Assembly: GCA_007692455.1 (NCBI GenBank)
Contig: RECC01000060.1
Span: 37,416-101,415, forward strand
Direction: 5' to 3'
DNA: 64,000 nucleotides
Source: Alkalibacterium sp.
GTDB taxonomy: Bacteria > Bacillota > Bacilli > Lactobacillales > Carnobacteriaceae_A
The notes beneath the pieces were generated by a model, which had not been told where the DNA came from, did not search any database, and saw only the letters and a list, made by a program, of their open reading frames with translations. Positions 50,894-60,604 of the stretch are shown here, one piece after another. Numbering within the stretch: the first letter of the stretch is position 1; each line of letters starts with the position of its first letter. Both the position numbers and the translations under genes were made by a program.

Positions 50894-52591
50894 ATGAAAC
50901 TAGTGAGAGAAATGGAACACGATATATTAGTCGATGCAAAAGGCCTGGCTTGTCCTATGCCAATCGTTCGAACAAAGAAGGCGTTAAAGGACGTTGCTTC
51001 CGGTTCAATCGTTGAAGTACAGGCAACGGACAAAGGCTCTACAGCTGATTTGACAGCCTGGGCAAATAAAGCCGGACACGATTATCTGGGAACGGTTGAA
51101 AACGACGGGGTACTGAAACACTATCTTCGTGCTGCAGGTGAAGAAAAAGAGACAACGCCGTATACAAATATTGTCCAGAATGACGAGTTGCAGAACCTGC
51201 TTAACAGCAATACTGAATTGACAGTTTTGGATGTGCGAGAAAAAGAAGAATTTGAAGAGTATCATATCCCGTCAGCGGTATCGATTCCGTTAGGCGAACT
51301 GGAAGAAAAAATGAATGAGCTGGATACTGATAAACCTGTATATGTTGTCTGCCGTACAGGAAACCGCAGTGACATGGCTGCCCACATGCTATCCGACAAT
51401 GGGTTCAGCAATGTAGTCAACGTCAAGCCGGGCATGAGTGAATGGAATGAGGAGGAAGCAAACGTGAGCGTAACAGCTATGACACCTAAGGAATTATCAC
51501 AAAGAGTAATTCAGAAAGATGAATTGTTTATCCTGGATGTTCGAAACGAAGATGCTTTTGAAGACTGGAAAGTGGACGGCGAAGGATTCGACTACTTGAA
51601 CATCCCGTATTTTGATCTCCTGGATGGAGTGGAAGATGTTCTTCCGCAGATTCCTTCAGACAAAGAACTGCTGGTAGTTTGCGCGAAGGAAGGGTCTTCT
51701 GTAATGGTAGCTGAAATGCTGGCCGAAGAAGGGGTCTCGTCTTCTTACTTGGAAGGTGGAATGAAAGCCTGGAGTGAATACCTGGAGCCTGTCAAGGTAG
51801 CTGATTTGAACGATGGTGGCGAACTGTTCCAGTTCGTCCGACTCGGAAAAGGCTGCCTGTCATACATGGTCGTTTCCGGAGATGAAGCGGTCGTTATCGA
51901 TTCAGCCCGAACAACGGATCCTTACTTGAAACTTGCAAAGGAAAAAGGTGTGTCAATTACAAACGTCCTGGACACTCACCTGCATGCGGATCACATTTCT
52001 GGAGGGCGAACCATCGCTCAGAATACAGGAGCAAGTTACTGGTTGCCGCCAAAAGATGCTGAAGAAGCGACTTTTGACTTTGAGCCACTCGAAGAAGGGG
52101 CACATCTGCAAGTTGGAGCAACTAAAATTGATGTGAAAGCATTATATACTCCAGGTCATACCATCGGCTCAACGTCTTTCATAGTCGATGATGCTTACCT
52201 GCTGTCAGGAGATATTCTGTTTGTTGATTCCATTGGCCGTCCGGATCTAGCTGGAAAAGCGGATGACTGGGTGAGTGATTTAAGAAGCTCTCTATATGAC
52301 ACGTACCAGAGTTTATCTGAAGACTTGACGGTTTTGCCTGCTCACTTCATGATTGTGGATGAACTAAATGAGGATGGAAGCGTAGCTGAAAAGCTGGGTG
52401 TCCTGTTCGAGAAAAATCACGGACTGAACATCGATGATGAAGAAGAATTCCGCTCTGCAGTTACGGATAATCTGCCGCCTCAGCCAAATGCTTATCAGGA
52501 TATCCGTCAGACGAATATGGGTAAAATAGCACCAGATGAAGAAGAGCAGCGCGAAATGGAAATTGGACCTAATCGCTGTGCGGTCCGTTAA
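50894..52591 (+). CDS. Four-domain sulfur protein: TusA - rhodanese - rhodanese - MBL-fold (persulfide dioxygenase-like); start may be the GTG or internal ATG (MEHDIL)
   Basis: [18 protein letters not shown] (TusA); [12 protein letters not shown] and [13 protein letters not shown] (rhodanese Cys loops); [27 protein letters not shown] (MBL). Confidence 0.93.
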   Translation: MKLVREMEHDILVDAKGLACPMPIVRTKKALKDVASGSIVEVQATDKGSTADLTAWANKAGHDYLGTVENDGVLKHYLRAAGEEKETTPYTNIVQNDELQNLLNSNTELTVLDVREKEEFEEYHIPSAVSIPLGELEEKMNELDTDKPVYVVCRTGNRSDMAAHMLSDNGFSNVVNVKPGMSEWNEEEANVSVTAMTPKELSQRVIQKDELFILDVRNEDAFEDWKVDGEGFDYLNIPYFDLLDGVEDVLPQIPSDKELLVVCAKEGSSVMVAEMLAEEGVSSSYLEGGMKAWSEYLEPVKVADLNDGGELFQFVRLGKGCLSYMVVSGDEAVVIDSARTTDPYLKLAKEKGVSITNVLDTHLHADHISGGRTIAQNTGASYWLPPKDAEEATFDFEPLEEGAHLQVGATKIDVKALYTPGHTIGSTSFIVDDAYLLSGDILFVDSIGRPDLAGKADDWVSDLRSSLYDTYQSLSEDLTVLPAHFMIVDELNEDGSVAEKLGVLFEKNHGLNIDDEEEFRSAVTDNLPPQPNAYQDIRQTNMGKIAPDEEEQREMEIGPNRCAVR

Positions 52592-52639
52592 TCAATTATT
52601 TAAATTAATAAAAAATAGATATTAAAAGGAGAATGTAAA

Positions 52640-52867
52640 ATGAACGCAGATAAAGTATTAGATGCCAAAGGGTTAGCTTGCCCAATGCCAATTGTTAAGA
52701 CAAGAAAAGAAATGAAGACAATGAACACAGGTGAAATTTTAGAAGTACAGGCAACCGATAAAGGGGCCTTGAAAGATTTCCAGGCCTGGGCAAAGTCTTC
52801 CGGCCACGAATTACTTGGAACAAATGAATCAGATGATGTTTTAACTTTCCACATTCAAAAAGGGTAA
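52640..52867 (+). CDS. Stand-alone TusA-family sulfurtransferase
   Basis: [60 protein letters not shown]. Confidence 0.93.
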   Translation: MNADKVLDAKGLACPMPIVKTRKEMKTMNTGEILEVQATDKGALKDFQAWAKSSGHELLGTNESDDVLTFHIQKG

Positions 52868-52933
52868 TAATCACGAGGCAAGGGGGGCGACTGTGCCCCT
52901 CTTTTCCTTAGTAAATGAGTTAGGAGGATTTTT

Positions 52934-53716
52934 ATGGAGATTTCTTACATTATTACGATTTTTCTCATCGGTTTTATTGGGTCATTTGTTTCCGGTATGG
53001 TCGGTGTGGGAGGGTCAATTATCAAATACCCGATGCTGCTGTTTATTCCCCCACTATTGGGATTCAGCGCACTGACAGCTCATGAAGTTTCCGGTATCAG
53101 TGCTGTCCAGGTATTCTTTGCAACCATTGCAGGGGTGTGGGCGTATAAGGGTACAGGTTATCTGCACCGTAAACTGGTTCTATTTATGGGAAGCAGCATT
53201 TTAGTAGGGAGCTTCATAGGGGCCTTTGCATCGGGCTTCTTCCAGGAGAACGCTGTTAATCTAGTCTATGCGATTTTAGCAACGATTGCGGTCGTCATGA
53301 TTTTAATGCCTAAAAAACAAATTCCAGATCAGCCGGCACACCTAATTTCTTTCAATAAACCACTCGCATCCAGTCTCTCTTTTGTCGTCGGAGTAGCGTC
53401 CGGTATCGTTGGTGCAGCTGGTTCATTCCTGCTGATTCCGATTATGCTGACTGTCTTGAAACTGCCGACTCGGGTGACCATTGCGACGTCACTAGCCGTC
53501 ACGTTTTTATCTTCCATAGGATCAACTGTTGGTAAAGTAGCTACGAATCAGGTATTGTTTGCTCCGGCAGCTGTCATGATTGTTGCCAGTCTGATTGCTT
53601 CTCCGATAGGTGCTAAAATTGGTCAACGCACGAATACTAAAGTACTTCAGTGGATTCTTGCCATGCTTATTTTGGGTACCTCTATCCAGATTTGGTATAA
53701 TCTTTTGTGGTCATAA
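52934..53716 (+). CDS. TauE/SafE family sulfite/sulfonate exporter
   Basis: GFIGSFVSGMVGVGGSIIKYPMLLFIPPLLG ... GVASGIVGAAGSFLLIPIMLTVLKLPTRVTIATSLAVTF. Confidence 0.93.
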   Translation: MEISYIITIFLIGFIGSFVSGMVGVGGSIIKYPMLLFIPPLLGFSALTAHEVSGISAVQVFFATIAGVWAYKGTGYLHRKLVLFMGSSILVGSFIGAFASGFFQENAVNLVYAILATIAVVMILMPKKQIPDQPAHLISFNKPLASSLSFVVGVASGIVGAAGSFLLIPIMLTVLKLPTRVTIATSLAVTFLSSIGSTVGKVATNQVLFAPAAVMIVASLIASPIGAKIGQRTNTKVLQWILAMLILGTSIQIWYNLLWS

Positions 53717-53804
53717 TCAATTTCAGCCACTCTGAAACTGAATAAGTAAATAGCTTTCTGGATTATCTACAAACTGAATAGCAAAATAGAAGTAAATATC
53801 TCAA

Positions 53805-53841
53805 AAATAACCCATTCACATTTGTCGTGAACGGGTTATTT
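53805..53841. terminator. Bidirectional terminator candidate
   Basis: aaataacccattcac-atttgtc-gtgaacgggttattt (one mismatch). Confidence 0.75.
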
Positions 53842-53855
53842 ACATTAGGATAACT

Positions 53856-54227
53856 TTATTTGCGCCAAAAAGTCGTATAGTCAGCTTTATCATCAATATT
53901 GAACTGGATAATGTCTTTCAGCAGCGTATAATCAACTGGCTGACTCCATTTAATTCGAAAAATCTCCTTTGTGGCTTCATAACCGCCAGCCGCAATTTCC
54001 GTTTCAAATTGATTTAATGCTGTTTTTTCCGGTGCCACTGCAATGTGTTTCTTTGATGCACTAAATCCGATTATATATGTCCCATGATTGGTGTACATAG
54101 GCTGATTCCAGCCGACTTTCTTATCAAGATTAGGAAATTCTTCATCTATCCATGCGAATAAGTCTGCCAGTCGCTGCTTGTGTTCTTCCGCTTCCAGTTT
54201 ATCAAGAAATTCAGTAAAGGATACCAT
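53856..54227 (-). CDS. DUF1801 / YdhG-like protein
   Basis: DLFAWIDEEFPNLDKKVGWNQPMYTNHGTYIIGFSASKKHIAVAPE; start set at MVSFTEF with ggaggcagagag SD. Confidence 0.85.
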   Translation of the reverse strand: MVSFTEFLDKLEAEEHKQRLADLFAWIDEEFPNLDKKVGWNQPMYTNHGTYIIGFSASKKHIAVAPEKTALNQFETEIAAGGYEATKEIFRIKWSQPVDYTLLKDIIQFNIDDKADYTTFWRK

Positions 54228-54401
54228 TCTCTCTGCCTCCATATAACTTTTCTGTACTCGTATAATTAGGTTCATTATAGCACAGTGTATGTATTGGCGC
54301 GGGTAAATGTAAAGAAGGCAGAAGATTAGACAACGATTTTCATTAGTGCTATAGTTGTCCATATTGTTGCGAGCGCAACCAAATGATACGGGAGTGATAA
54401 C

Positions 54402-54830
54402 ATGGAATATTTGATGAGATATATCAACCGGACGTCCAGATTGTCAGAGCTATACCGGAATGACAAGATGAAAGAGTATGATTTAAGAGGGATGCATCAC
54501 ACCTATATATTAAATATTTGTCGTAACCCAGGAGTTTCACAGGAGGATCTGGCACAACTGATTTTTGTCAATAAAAGCAATGTTGCTAGACAACTGTCAG
54601 TACTTGAGAAGAAAGGGTACATAATACGCAAGAAATGCCATCAGGATGCGAGACGGTTACTCGTTTATCCCACAGATAAGGCGAAGGATGTTTATCCGAA
54701 AGTTGTAGAGATTTTGAAAAAATGGAATGAAATTATAGTTGAAGGAATACCAGAAGAGGAACAAGCTGTACTGGAGAGACAGTTGAAATGTATGATGGAA
54801 AAAGCCAGAGCAGAAGTTCAGGACTTTTAA
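54402..54830 (+). CDS. MarR family transcriptional regulator
   Basis: NPGVSQEDLAQLIFVNKSNVARQLSVLEKKGYIIRKKCHQDARRLLVYPT. Confidence 0.92.
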   Translation: MEYLMRYINRTSRLSELYRNDKMKEYDLRGMHHTYILNICRNPGVSQEDLAQLIFVNKSNVARQLSVLEKKGYIIRKKCHQDARRLLVYPTDKAKDVYPKVVEILKKWNEIIVEGIPEEEQAVLERQLKCMMEKARAEVQDF

Positions 54831-54851
54831 TAAATAGAGAGGCCGTTTGTT

Positions 54852-56567
54852 ATGACATTATTGCTAGAGTATTTAAAACCCTTAAGAAAAAGAATGTTTT
54901 TTGGTTTTTCAGTTAAATTTACGGGAACTATTATGGATTTGTTTTTGCCATGGATTTTGGCTTACATGATAGATGTGATTGTTCCGACAGAGAATATAAA
55001 CCGCGTAATCATTTGGGGTGGAATTATGGTCATCTGCTCGATTATAGCAGTAGTGGCCAGTATCAAAGCGAACAGAATGGCATCAAGTGTGGCCAGAGAT
55101 GCTGTTGAGAAAATCAGACATGATTTGTATGAAAAGATATCCTATCTCTCGGCAAGTCAGGCCGATTATTTCAGTACGCCTTCGCTCATCTCTAGACTCA
55201 CTTCGGATACCTATAATATTCACAGGACCATAGGACTCATGCAGAGAATAGGTGTTCGGGCACCTATTCTGCTGCTTGGGGGTATTATTATGACGCTTAC
55301 CCTCGATCCTGTACTGACTCTAGTAATGCTGGGTGTCCTTCCATTTGCAACAGTGACGGTCTATACACTTTCTAAAAGAGGCATTCCACTTTTTGATAAA
55401 CTGCAGCAGGAAGTGGACCGTCTCGTGCGAACCGTCAGGGAAAATATTACCGGAGCACGCGTAATCAAAGCTCTATCCAAAACAGATTACGAAAAAGAAC
55501 GATTTGAAGGCGTCAATCAGCGTGTAGTGGCTGCTGAAACTAAGGCAAATAAAACAATGGCTGCAACCACGCCGTTAATGAATCTGTTTCTGAACATTGG
55601 TCTGGCACTGGTTATTCTGGCTAGCGCATACCGTGTAAATCAAGGATTGACCCAACCGGGTGTGGTTATAGCCTTCATGACTTACTTCACTATCATTTTG
55701 AATTCAATGCTGAGTATCACACGTATCTTTGTTCTGTTTTCTAGAGGGATTGCTTCAGCTGACCGCATTCAGGAAATTATTTCAACAGAACATGATTTAC
55801 AGGTGAAGCCATTGGATAAAAAAAGGGAAAGGGCTCATATTCAATTCGACCAAATCACTTTTGGCTACTACTCGGGCAAACCTATTCTGAAAAATATAGA
55901 TTTTAAAGTAGATAAAGGTGACACATTGGGGATTATTGGCGCAACAGGCAGCGGAAAGACATCAATTATTAAACTTCTGATGCGACTGTATGACCCGGAT
56001 GAGGGTAGTATTCGAATAGATGGAGTAAATGTGGACAGTATGGACTTGAGAGAGCTGCATACAAAATTTGGTGTAGCCTTCCAGCATGATTTTCTTTATG
56101 CAGATACCATTAAAGAAAATGTTGATTTCGGAAGAAATATTAATGATGAAATGATTTTGGAAGCTACCGAAGATGCTCAGGCGAAAGAGTTTATCGGCTC
56201 TTTAGATGAAGGCTTGGACCACCAGTTGAACGCAAAAGCGACTAACTTGAGTGGCGGGCAAAAACAGCGTGTGCTGCTGTCCAGAGCTTTGGCTGGCAAA
56301 CCTGAAATTTTGATTCTTGACGATTCGTCAAGTGCACTGGATTACAAAACGGATGCAAATCTTCGGAAGGTACTGACTGAAAAGTATGCTGAAACGACTA
56401 CTATAATGGTTGCTCAGCGAATCAGTTCCATTCAGCATGCCAATGCCATACTCATGATTGATAATGGAGAAATTATTGGGTACGGTACGCATGAAGAACT
56501 TCTGAAAAGCTGTCCACCATACAATTCCATTTACATTAATCAGTCAGGAGGAGAATCTATTGCCTAG
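54852..56567 (+). CDS. ABC exporter half-transporter (TM + ATPase)
   Basis: [46 protein letters not shown]. Confidence 0.95.
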   Translation: MTLLLEYLKPLRKRMFFGFSVKFTGTIMDLFLPWILAYMIDVIVPTENINRVIIWGGIMVICSIIAVVASIKANRMASSVARDAVEKIRHDLYEKISYLSASQADYFSTPSLISRLTSDTYNIHRTIGLMQRIGVRAPILLLGGIIMTLTLDPVLTLVMLGVLPFATVTVYTLSKRGIPLFDKLQQEVDRLVRTVRENITGARVIKALSKTDYEKERFEGVNQRVVAAETKANKTMAATTPLMNLFLNIGLALVILASAYRVNQGLTQPGVVIAFMTYFTIILNSMLSITRIFVLFSRGIASADRIQEIISTEHDLQVKPLDKKRERAHIQFDQITFGYYSGKPILKNIDFKVDKGDTLGIIGATGSGKTSIIKLLMRLYDPDEGSIRIDGVNVDSMDLRELHTKFGVAFQHDFLYADTIKENVDFGRNINDEMILEATEDAQAKEFIGSLDEGLDHQLNAKATNLSGGQKQRVLLSRALAGKPEILILDDSSSALDYKTDANLRKVLTEKYAETTTIMVAQRISSIQHANAILMIDNGEIIGYGTHEELLKSCPPYNSIYINQSGGESIA

Positions 56568-58359
56568 AGGTAGAAGGCGTATGCCAAGTTCAAGTAAACC
56601 AGGAAAATTGAAGACAAGTCGCTGGCATGTACTAAAACGCTTATGGGGTTACTTGTACAAGTATAAATGGCTGCTGCTTCTGGCGACAGTATTGACGATT
56701 ACAAGCAATCTCTTTTCTCTTGTAGGTCCGTTCCTGTCAGGATTGGCCATTGACTCCATACAGCCTGGACCAGGTAATGTCCTGTTTGATCAGGTGTTTT
56801 TCTATATCGGCTTAATGATAGGATTTTTTATCCTGTCTTCTCTACTGGAATACACGATGCAGCGAATGATGATCAGACTGACACAGAAAACCATTCACCG
56901 CATGCGAAAAGATGTCTTTAATAGAATGTCCGAGCTACCGGTGGGGTACTTTGACCAGCATCAGATTGGAGATATTATCAGTCGGGTGACGTATGATATT
57001 GATACGATTAATCAGTCTCTGTCCAACGACTTTATTCAAGTACTGACCAGTGCGATAACCATAGTGGTTTCACTGACTATGATGATTCTCATTTCGCCGA
57101 TACTGACCTTAGTTTTTCTTATCACCATTCCGGCTTCTGTCTTTTTGACGAAGTATATGGTCAGCCGTTTCCGACCGCTGTTTCGCAGACGATCTGAAAA
57201 GCTGGGTGAACTGAACGGCTATGTTGAAGAGATGATTTCAGGTCAGCAGACGATTAAGGCCTATAATCAGGAAGAAAATATGATTGGACGATTTGATGAA
57301 AAAAATACGGAAGCAGTCGAGGCTTATTATAATGCTGATTACTACGGAAGCATGGTAGGGCCGTCGATTAATTTTATCAACAACCTCTCGCTGTCTCTAG
57401 TCAGCGTAGTAGGAGCGCTTCTATTCTTGATGAATCTGCTGACACTTGGGGCCGTATCATCTTTTGTACTTTATTCCAGACGCTTCTCCGGACCAATCAA
57501 TGAACTGGCTAATATTATTAGTGAGCTGCAGTCGGCCTTTGCGGCAGCAGAGCGGGTCTTTCTCCTGATGGATGAACCGGCAGAAGCGGCAGATGTGGTA
57601 GGTGCTCATGTTTATGAAGATGTAAAAGGTGATGTTAGCATGAAACAGGTCTCGTTCGGCTATACACCGGACAAGATGACTATTCATGATCTGGATTTCA
57701 ATGCCCCGGAAGGGAATGTTATTGCGATAGTCGGTCCCACCGGAGCCGGAAAAACAACACTGGTTAATCTGCTTATGCGTTTTTACGACCCCAATGAAGG
57801 GGAAATCGAATTGGACGGTCTGGATACTACTCAAGCAACCCGGGAAAGTCTCCGGCTGTCATACGCAATGGTTCTCCAGGATACCTGGCTGTTTTCAGGA
57901 ACTATATTTGACAACCTTGCGTATGGAAAGGACAACGTGAGTTTAAAGACTGTCGAAGAAGCGGCGAAAGCAGCTCAGATTCATAACTTTATCATGACTC
58001 TGCCAAAGGGTTATGAGACAATCATCGATGAAGAGGGGCTCAATATTTCGCAAGGTCAGAAACAGCTGATGACGATTGCCCGGGCGATGGTTTTGGACGC
58101 AAACCTTTTGATACTGGACGAAGCAACTTCTAATGTTGATACCCAGACGGAGATGAAGATTCAGAAGGCAATGAAACGGCTGATGAAGAATAAAACCTCT
58201 TTTGTCATTGCTCATCGCCTGTCTACTATTAGAAATGCCGATTCGATTCTGGTCGTCAATGACGGAAGAATAGTTGAACAGGGCAATCATGAAGAGCTGC
58301 TGGAAGAAAGCGGCATGTATTCTGAACTATACTATTCACAGTTTGAGAGCTATGCTTAA
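56560..58359 (+). CDS. ABC exporter half-transporter (TM + ATPase)
   Basis: GPTGAGKTTLVNLLMRFYDP, ISQGQKQLMTIARAMVLDANLLILDEATSNVDT. Confidence 0.95.
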   Translation: MPRGRRRMPSSSKPGKLKTSRWHVLKRLWGYLYKYKWLLLLATVLTITSNLFSLVGPFLSGLAIDSIQPGPGNVLFDQVFFYIGLMIGFFILSSLLEYTMQRMMIRLTQKTIHRMRKDVFNRMSELPVGYFDQHQIGDIISRVTYDIDTINQSLSNDFIQVLTSAITIVVSLTMMILISPILTLVFLITIPASVFLTKYMVSRFRPLFRRRSEKLGELNGYVEEMISGQQTIKAYNQEENMIGRFDEKNTEAVEAYYNADYYGSMVGPSINFINNLSLSLVSVVGALLFLMNLLTLGAVSSFVLYSRRFSGPINELANIISELQSAFAAAERVFLLMDEPAEAADVVGAHVYEDVKGDVSMKQVSFGYTPDKMTIHDLDFNAPEGNVIAIVGPTGAGKTTLVNLLMRFYDPNEGEIELDGLDTTQATRESLRLSYAMVLQDTWLFSGTIFDNLAYGKDNVSLKTVEEAAKAAQIHNFIMTLPKGYETIIDEEGLNISQGQKQLMTIARAMVLDANLLILDEATSNVDTQTEMKIQKAMKRLMKNKTSFVIAHRLSTIRNADSILVVNDGRIVEQGNHEELLEESGMYSELYYSQFESYA

Positions 58360-58388
58360 CTGAATATCAGAGTTGTGTAGAGCAAAAG

Positions 58389-58434
58389 AAAGTAACGCCT
58401 CCGTTAATTTTAATTAAAGGAGGCGTTACTTTTT
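58389..58434. terminator. Bidirectional terminator
   Basis: aaagtaacgcctcc ... ggaggcgttactttt. Confidence 0.88.
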
Positions 58435-58456
58435 AAGTTTGTCATTCACGAGATAG

Positions 58457-59371
58457 TCATAACAAGTAGGTAGCCAGGCTGATCATCAATGGCATGGTAA
58501 CAATAGAAAAGAAGCTGGCCAGGATAATAATTCGCGCCCCATATTCATAATCTCCCCCGTATAATTGAGAGAATAGAGCGGTATTAACAGCGGTTGGCGT
58601 ACAGTTGGCTATGGCCAGAACGAGTAAAACTGACGGGTGGCTGATTGGAAGCAACCAGAGAAGGCCTAAAGCAACCAGTGGAGCAATAATCAGTCGAACA
58701 GCAACAGTCAGATAATTGCTTTTGACCAGGAAAATATCTTTTATGTTACTGCGAGCGAGGTAGCCTCCGAGCAACATCATTCCTAGAGGAGAGCTTAAAC
58801 TGCCAATCGTATCCAGACTATTGTATAAGACACCCGGAAGAGGAATGCGCGTAATATATAAGGTGAAACCGATGAAGGCTCCGATGCTTGCTGGGTTTGT
58901 CAGGATCGATTTAATGGTAATTGGTTGTTTCCCTTCAGATAACATCCATATGCCGTATGTAAACTGAAAAATGGCAGAAGTGACAATATACATGGAAAGG
59001 TAAAATATACCTTCGTATCCGAGAAGAGGGAGTACGATTGGAATACCCATAAAAGCTGTGTTTGAAAATACAACGGCATATCGATCGATTTTTGATCGAT
59101 TTCTAAGTAGGGTATGGGCAATGGCTATACGTGATAATGTTATTGCCAGCGCACCTATCATAGCGGACCAAAGCAGTTGAAGCTGGTTTGCTTCAAAGTC
59201 CTGTTGAAATGATATCAGCATGACAATGGGAATGACGAATTTAGTGACAATATTTGCAAGTTGCTGACTGCCGTTCATGTCAAGAAAATTAATTTTCACA
59301 AGAACAAATCCGAACATCATAATAAAAAACATCTGTAGCAACTGATTAATAATCACTGAAGAAATTTCCAT
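58457..59371 (-). CDS. AEC (auxin efflux carrier) family transporter
   Basis: 304 aa, polytopic; VVFSNTAFMGIPIVLPLLG, SSPLGMMLLGGYLA, ANCTPTAVNTALFSQLYGGD. Confidence 0.9.
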   Translation of the reverse strand: MEISSVIINQLLQMFFIMMFGFVLVKINFLDMNGSQQLANIVTKFVIPIVMLISFQQDFEANQLQLLWSAMIGALAITLSRIAIAHTLLRNRSKIDRYAVVFSNTAFMGIPIVLPLLGYEGIFYLSMYIVTSAIFQFTYGIWMLSEGKQPITIKSILTNPASIGAFIGFTLYITRIPLPGVLYNSLDTIGSLSSPLGMMLLGGYLARSNIKDIFLVKSNYLTVAVRLIIAPLVALGLLWLLPISHPSVLLVLAIANCTPTAVNTALFSQLYGGDYEYGARIIILASFFSIVTMPLMISLATYLL

Positions 59372-59488
59372 ATCTTTCGCCTTCTATTCATTTTGTAGTA
59401 AACTAAAGTAGATAAAATTAGTATCTTATTACTATACCTTCAAAACGGACTGAATGCAAAAACAGATTAACATATTGATGATAAGGAA

Positions 59489-59881
59489 GTGACGATAGTG
59501 CTGACAAATTTTATCCATCATGTGGCTATAATTGCGAGCGATTATGAAACATCAAAGCACTTTTATTCAGAAATACTGGGATTTGAAATTATACATGAGG
59601 CATATAGGGAAGAAAGGCAATCATATAAACTTGATTTAAAAGTAGGAGAGAGTCAAATTGAGTTGTTTTCTTTTCCTGATGTACCCGAGCGACAAAACAA
59701 GCCGGAAGCAGCCGGACTTAGGCATCTCTGCTTTGCAGTGGAAGATGTCAATGAAGCGGTTAAGGAGCTAACTGCTAAAGGAGTGGAAGTGGAAGATATT
59801 CGGTTGGATCCTTATACACATAAGACCTACACATTTTTCAAGGATCCGGATGGCTTGCCGCTGGAATTGTACGAAAAGTAG
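59489..59881 (+). CDS. VOC/glyoxalase family protein
   Basis: FIHHVAIIASDYETSKHFYSEILGFEIIHE ... TFFKDPDGLPLELYEK. Confidence 0.9.
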   Translation: MTIVLTNFIHHVAIIASDYETSKHFYSEILGFEIIHEAYREERQSYKLDLKVGESQIELFSFPDVPERQNKPEAAGLRHLCFAVEDVNEAVKELTAKGVEVEDIRLDPYTHKTYTFFKDPDGLPLELYEK

Positions 59882-59889
59882 AAGAGTGC

Positions 59890-59923
59890 AAAAAAGAACC
59901 CCTGTTTCCGCAGGGGTTCTTTT
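59890..59923 (+). terminator. Intrinsic terminator
   Basis: aaaaaagaacccctg-tttccg-caggggttctttt. Confidence 0.9.
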
Positions 59924-59943
59924 GCATAGAAAGGAGATGATTT

Positions 59944-60012
59944 ATGAAAAAGAAAACTAGTAGTACTGCTACTAACTATGTTTCTATACAAATGATAACG
60001 CATACATTATGA
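59944..60012 (+). CDS. Candidate 22-aa small ORF with strong Shine-Dalgarno
   Basis: aaAGGAGatgattt ATG: MKKKTSSTATNYVSIQMITHTL*. Confidence 0.3.
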   Translation: MKKKTSSTATNYVSIQMITHTL

Positions 60013-60155
60013 ATAGTCAACAATTATTTTAGTTTATTTTTAATTAATGTAAACGCTTGATTTGATAATATGTGTTATTTTTAAAAAGGAGGAAAGCTTG
60101 ACGAGTCAAGGAAAGTAAGGCAAAATGAAAGCATAATTACTGAGGGGGAAAATCG

Positions 60156-60542
60156 ATGAGAAAAAGAATGCTCCATACTTGTATACGGGTTAAAGATTTA
60201 GATAAATCTCTATTATTTTATAAAGATGTTCTAGGGCTTAAAGAAGTGCGTCGTCTGGACTATCCAGACTATAAATTCACTTTGGTATATTTAGCTTTAC
60301 CCGGCGACGAGGTTGAACTTGAGTTAACCTATAACTACGATCAGGAAGAACCGTACGATTTAGGTAATGGGTATGGCCATATTGCTATTGGTGTGGAAAA
60401 CCTGGAAACTACCCATGAAGAATACAACCAGTCGGGATACGATGTGACTGAGTTAAAGGGCTTGTCAGATGGTGCAGCGTCCTATTTCTTCATTAAGGAT
60501 CCGGATGGATACAAAATCGAAATGATTCAGTTAAAAGACTGA
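60156..60542 (+). CDS. gloA: Lactoylglutathione lyase (glyoxalase I)
   Basis: MLHTCIRVKDLDKSLLFYKDVLGLKEVRRLDYPDYKFTLVYL ... GYGHIAIGVEN ... FIKDPDGYKIEMIQ. Confidence 0.93.
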   Translation: MRKRMLHTCIRVKDLDKSLLFYKDVLGLKEVRRLDYPDYKFTLVYLALPGDEVELELTYNYDQEEPYDLGNGYGHIAIGVENLETTHEEYNQSGYDVTELKGLSDGAASYFFIKDPDGYKIEMIQLKD

Positions 60543-60604
60543 GTGTCAAAAACAGTTACCTCGAGAGTTGTTCTCGAGGCTACATACAAAGGGGATAAGC
60601 AATT

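Noticed and set aside
60049-60062. cre-like site TGTAAACGCTTGAT upstream of gloA
   Set aside because: Only about 11/14 match to TGWAANCGNTNWCA, with the 3' half-site degraded; too weak to call.
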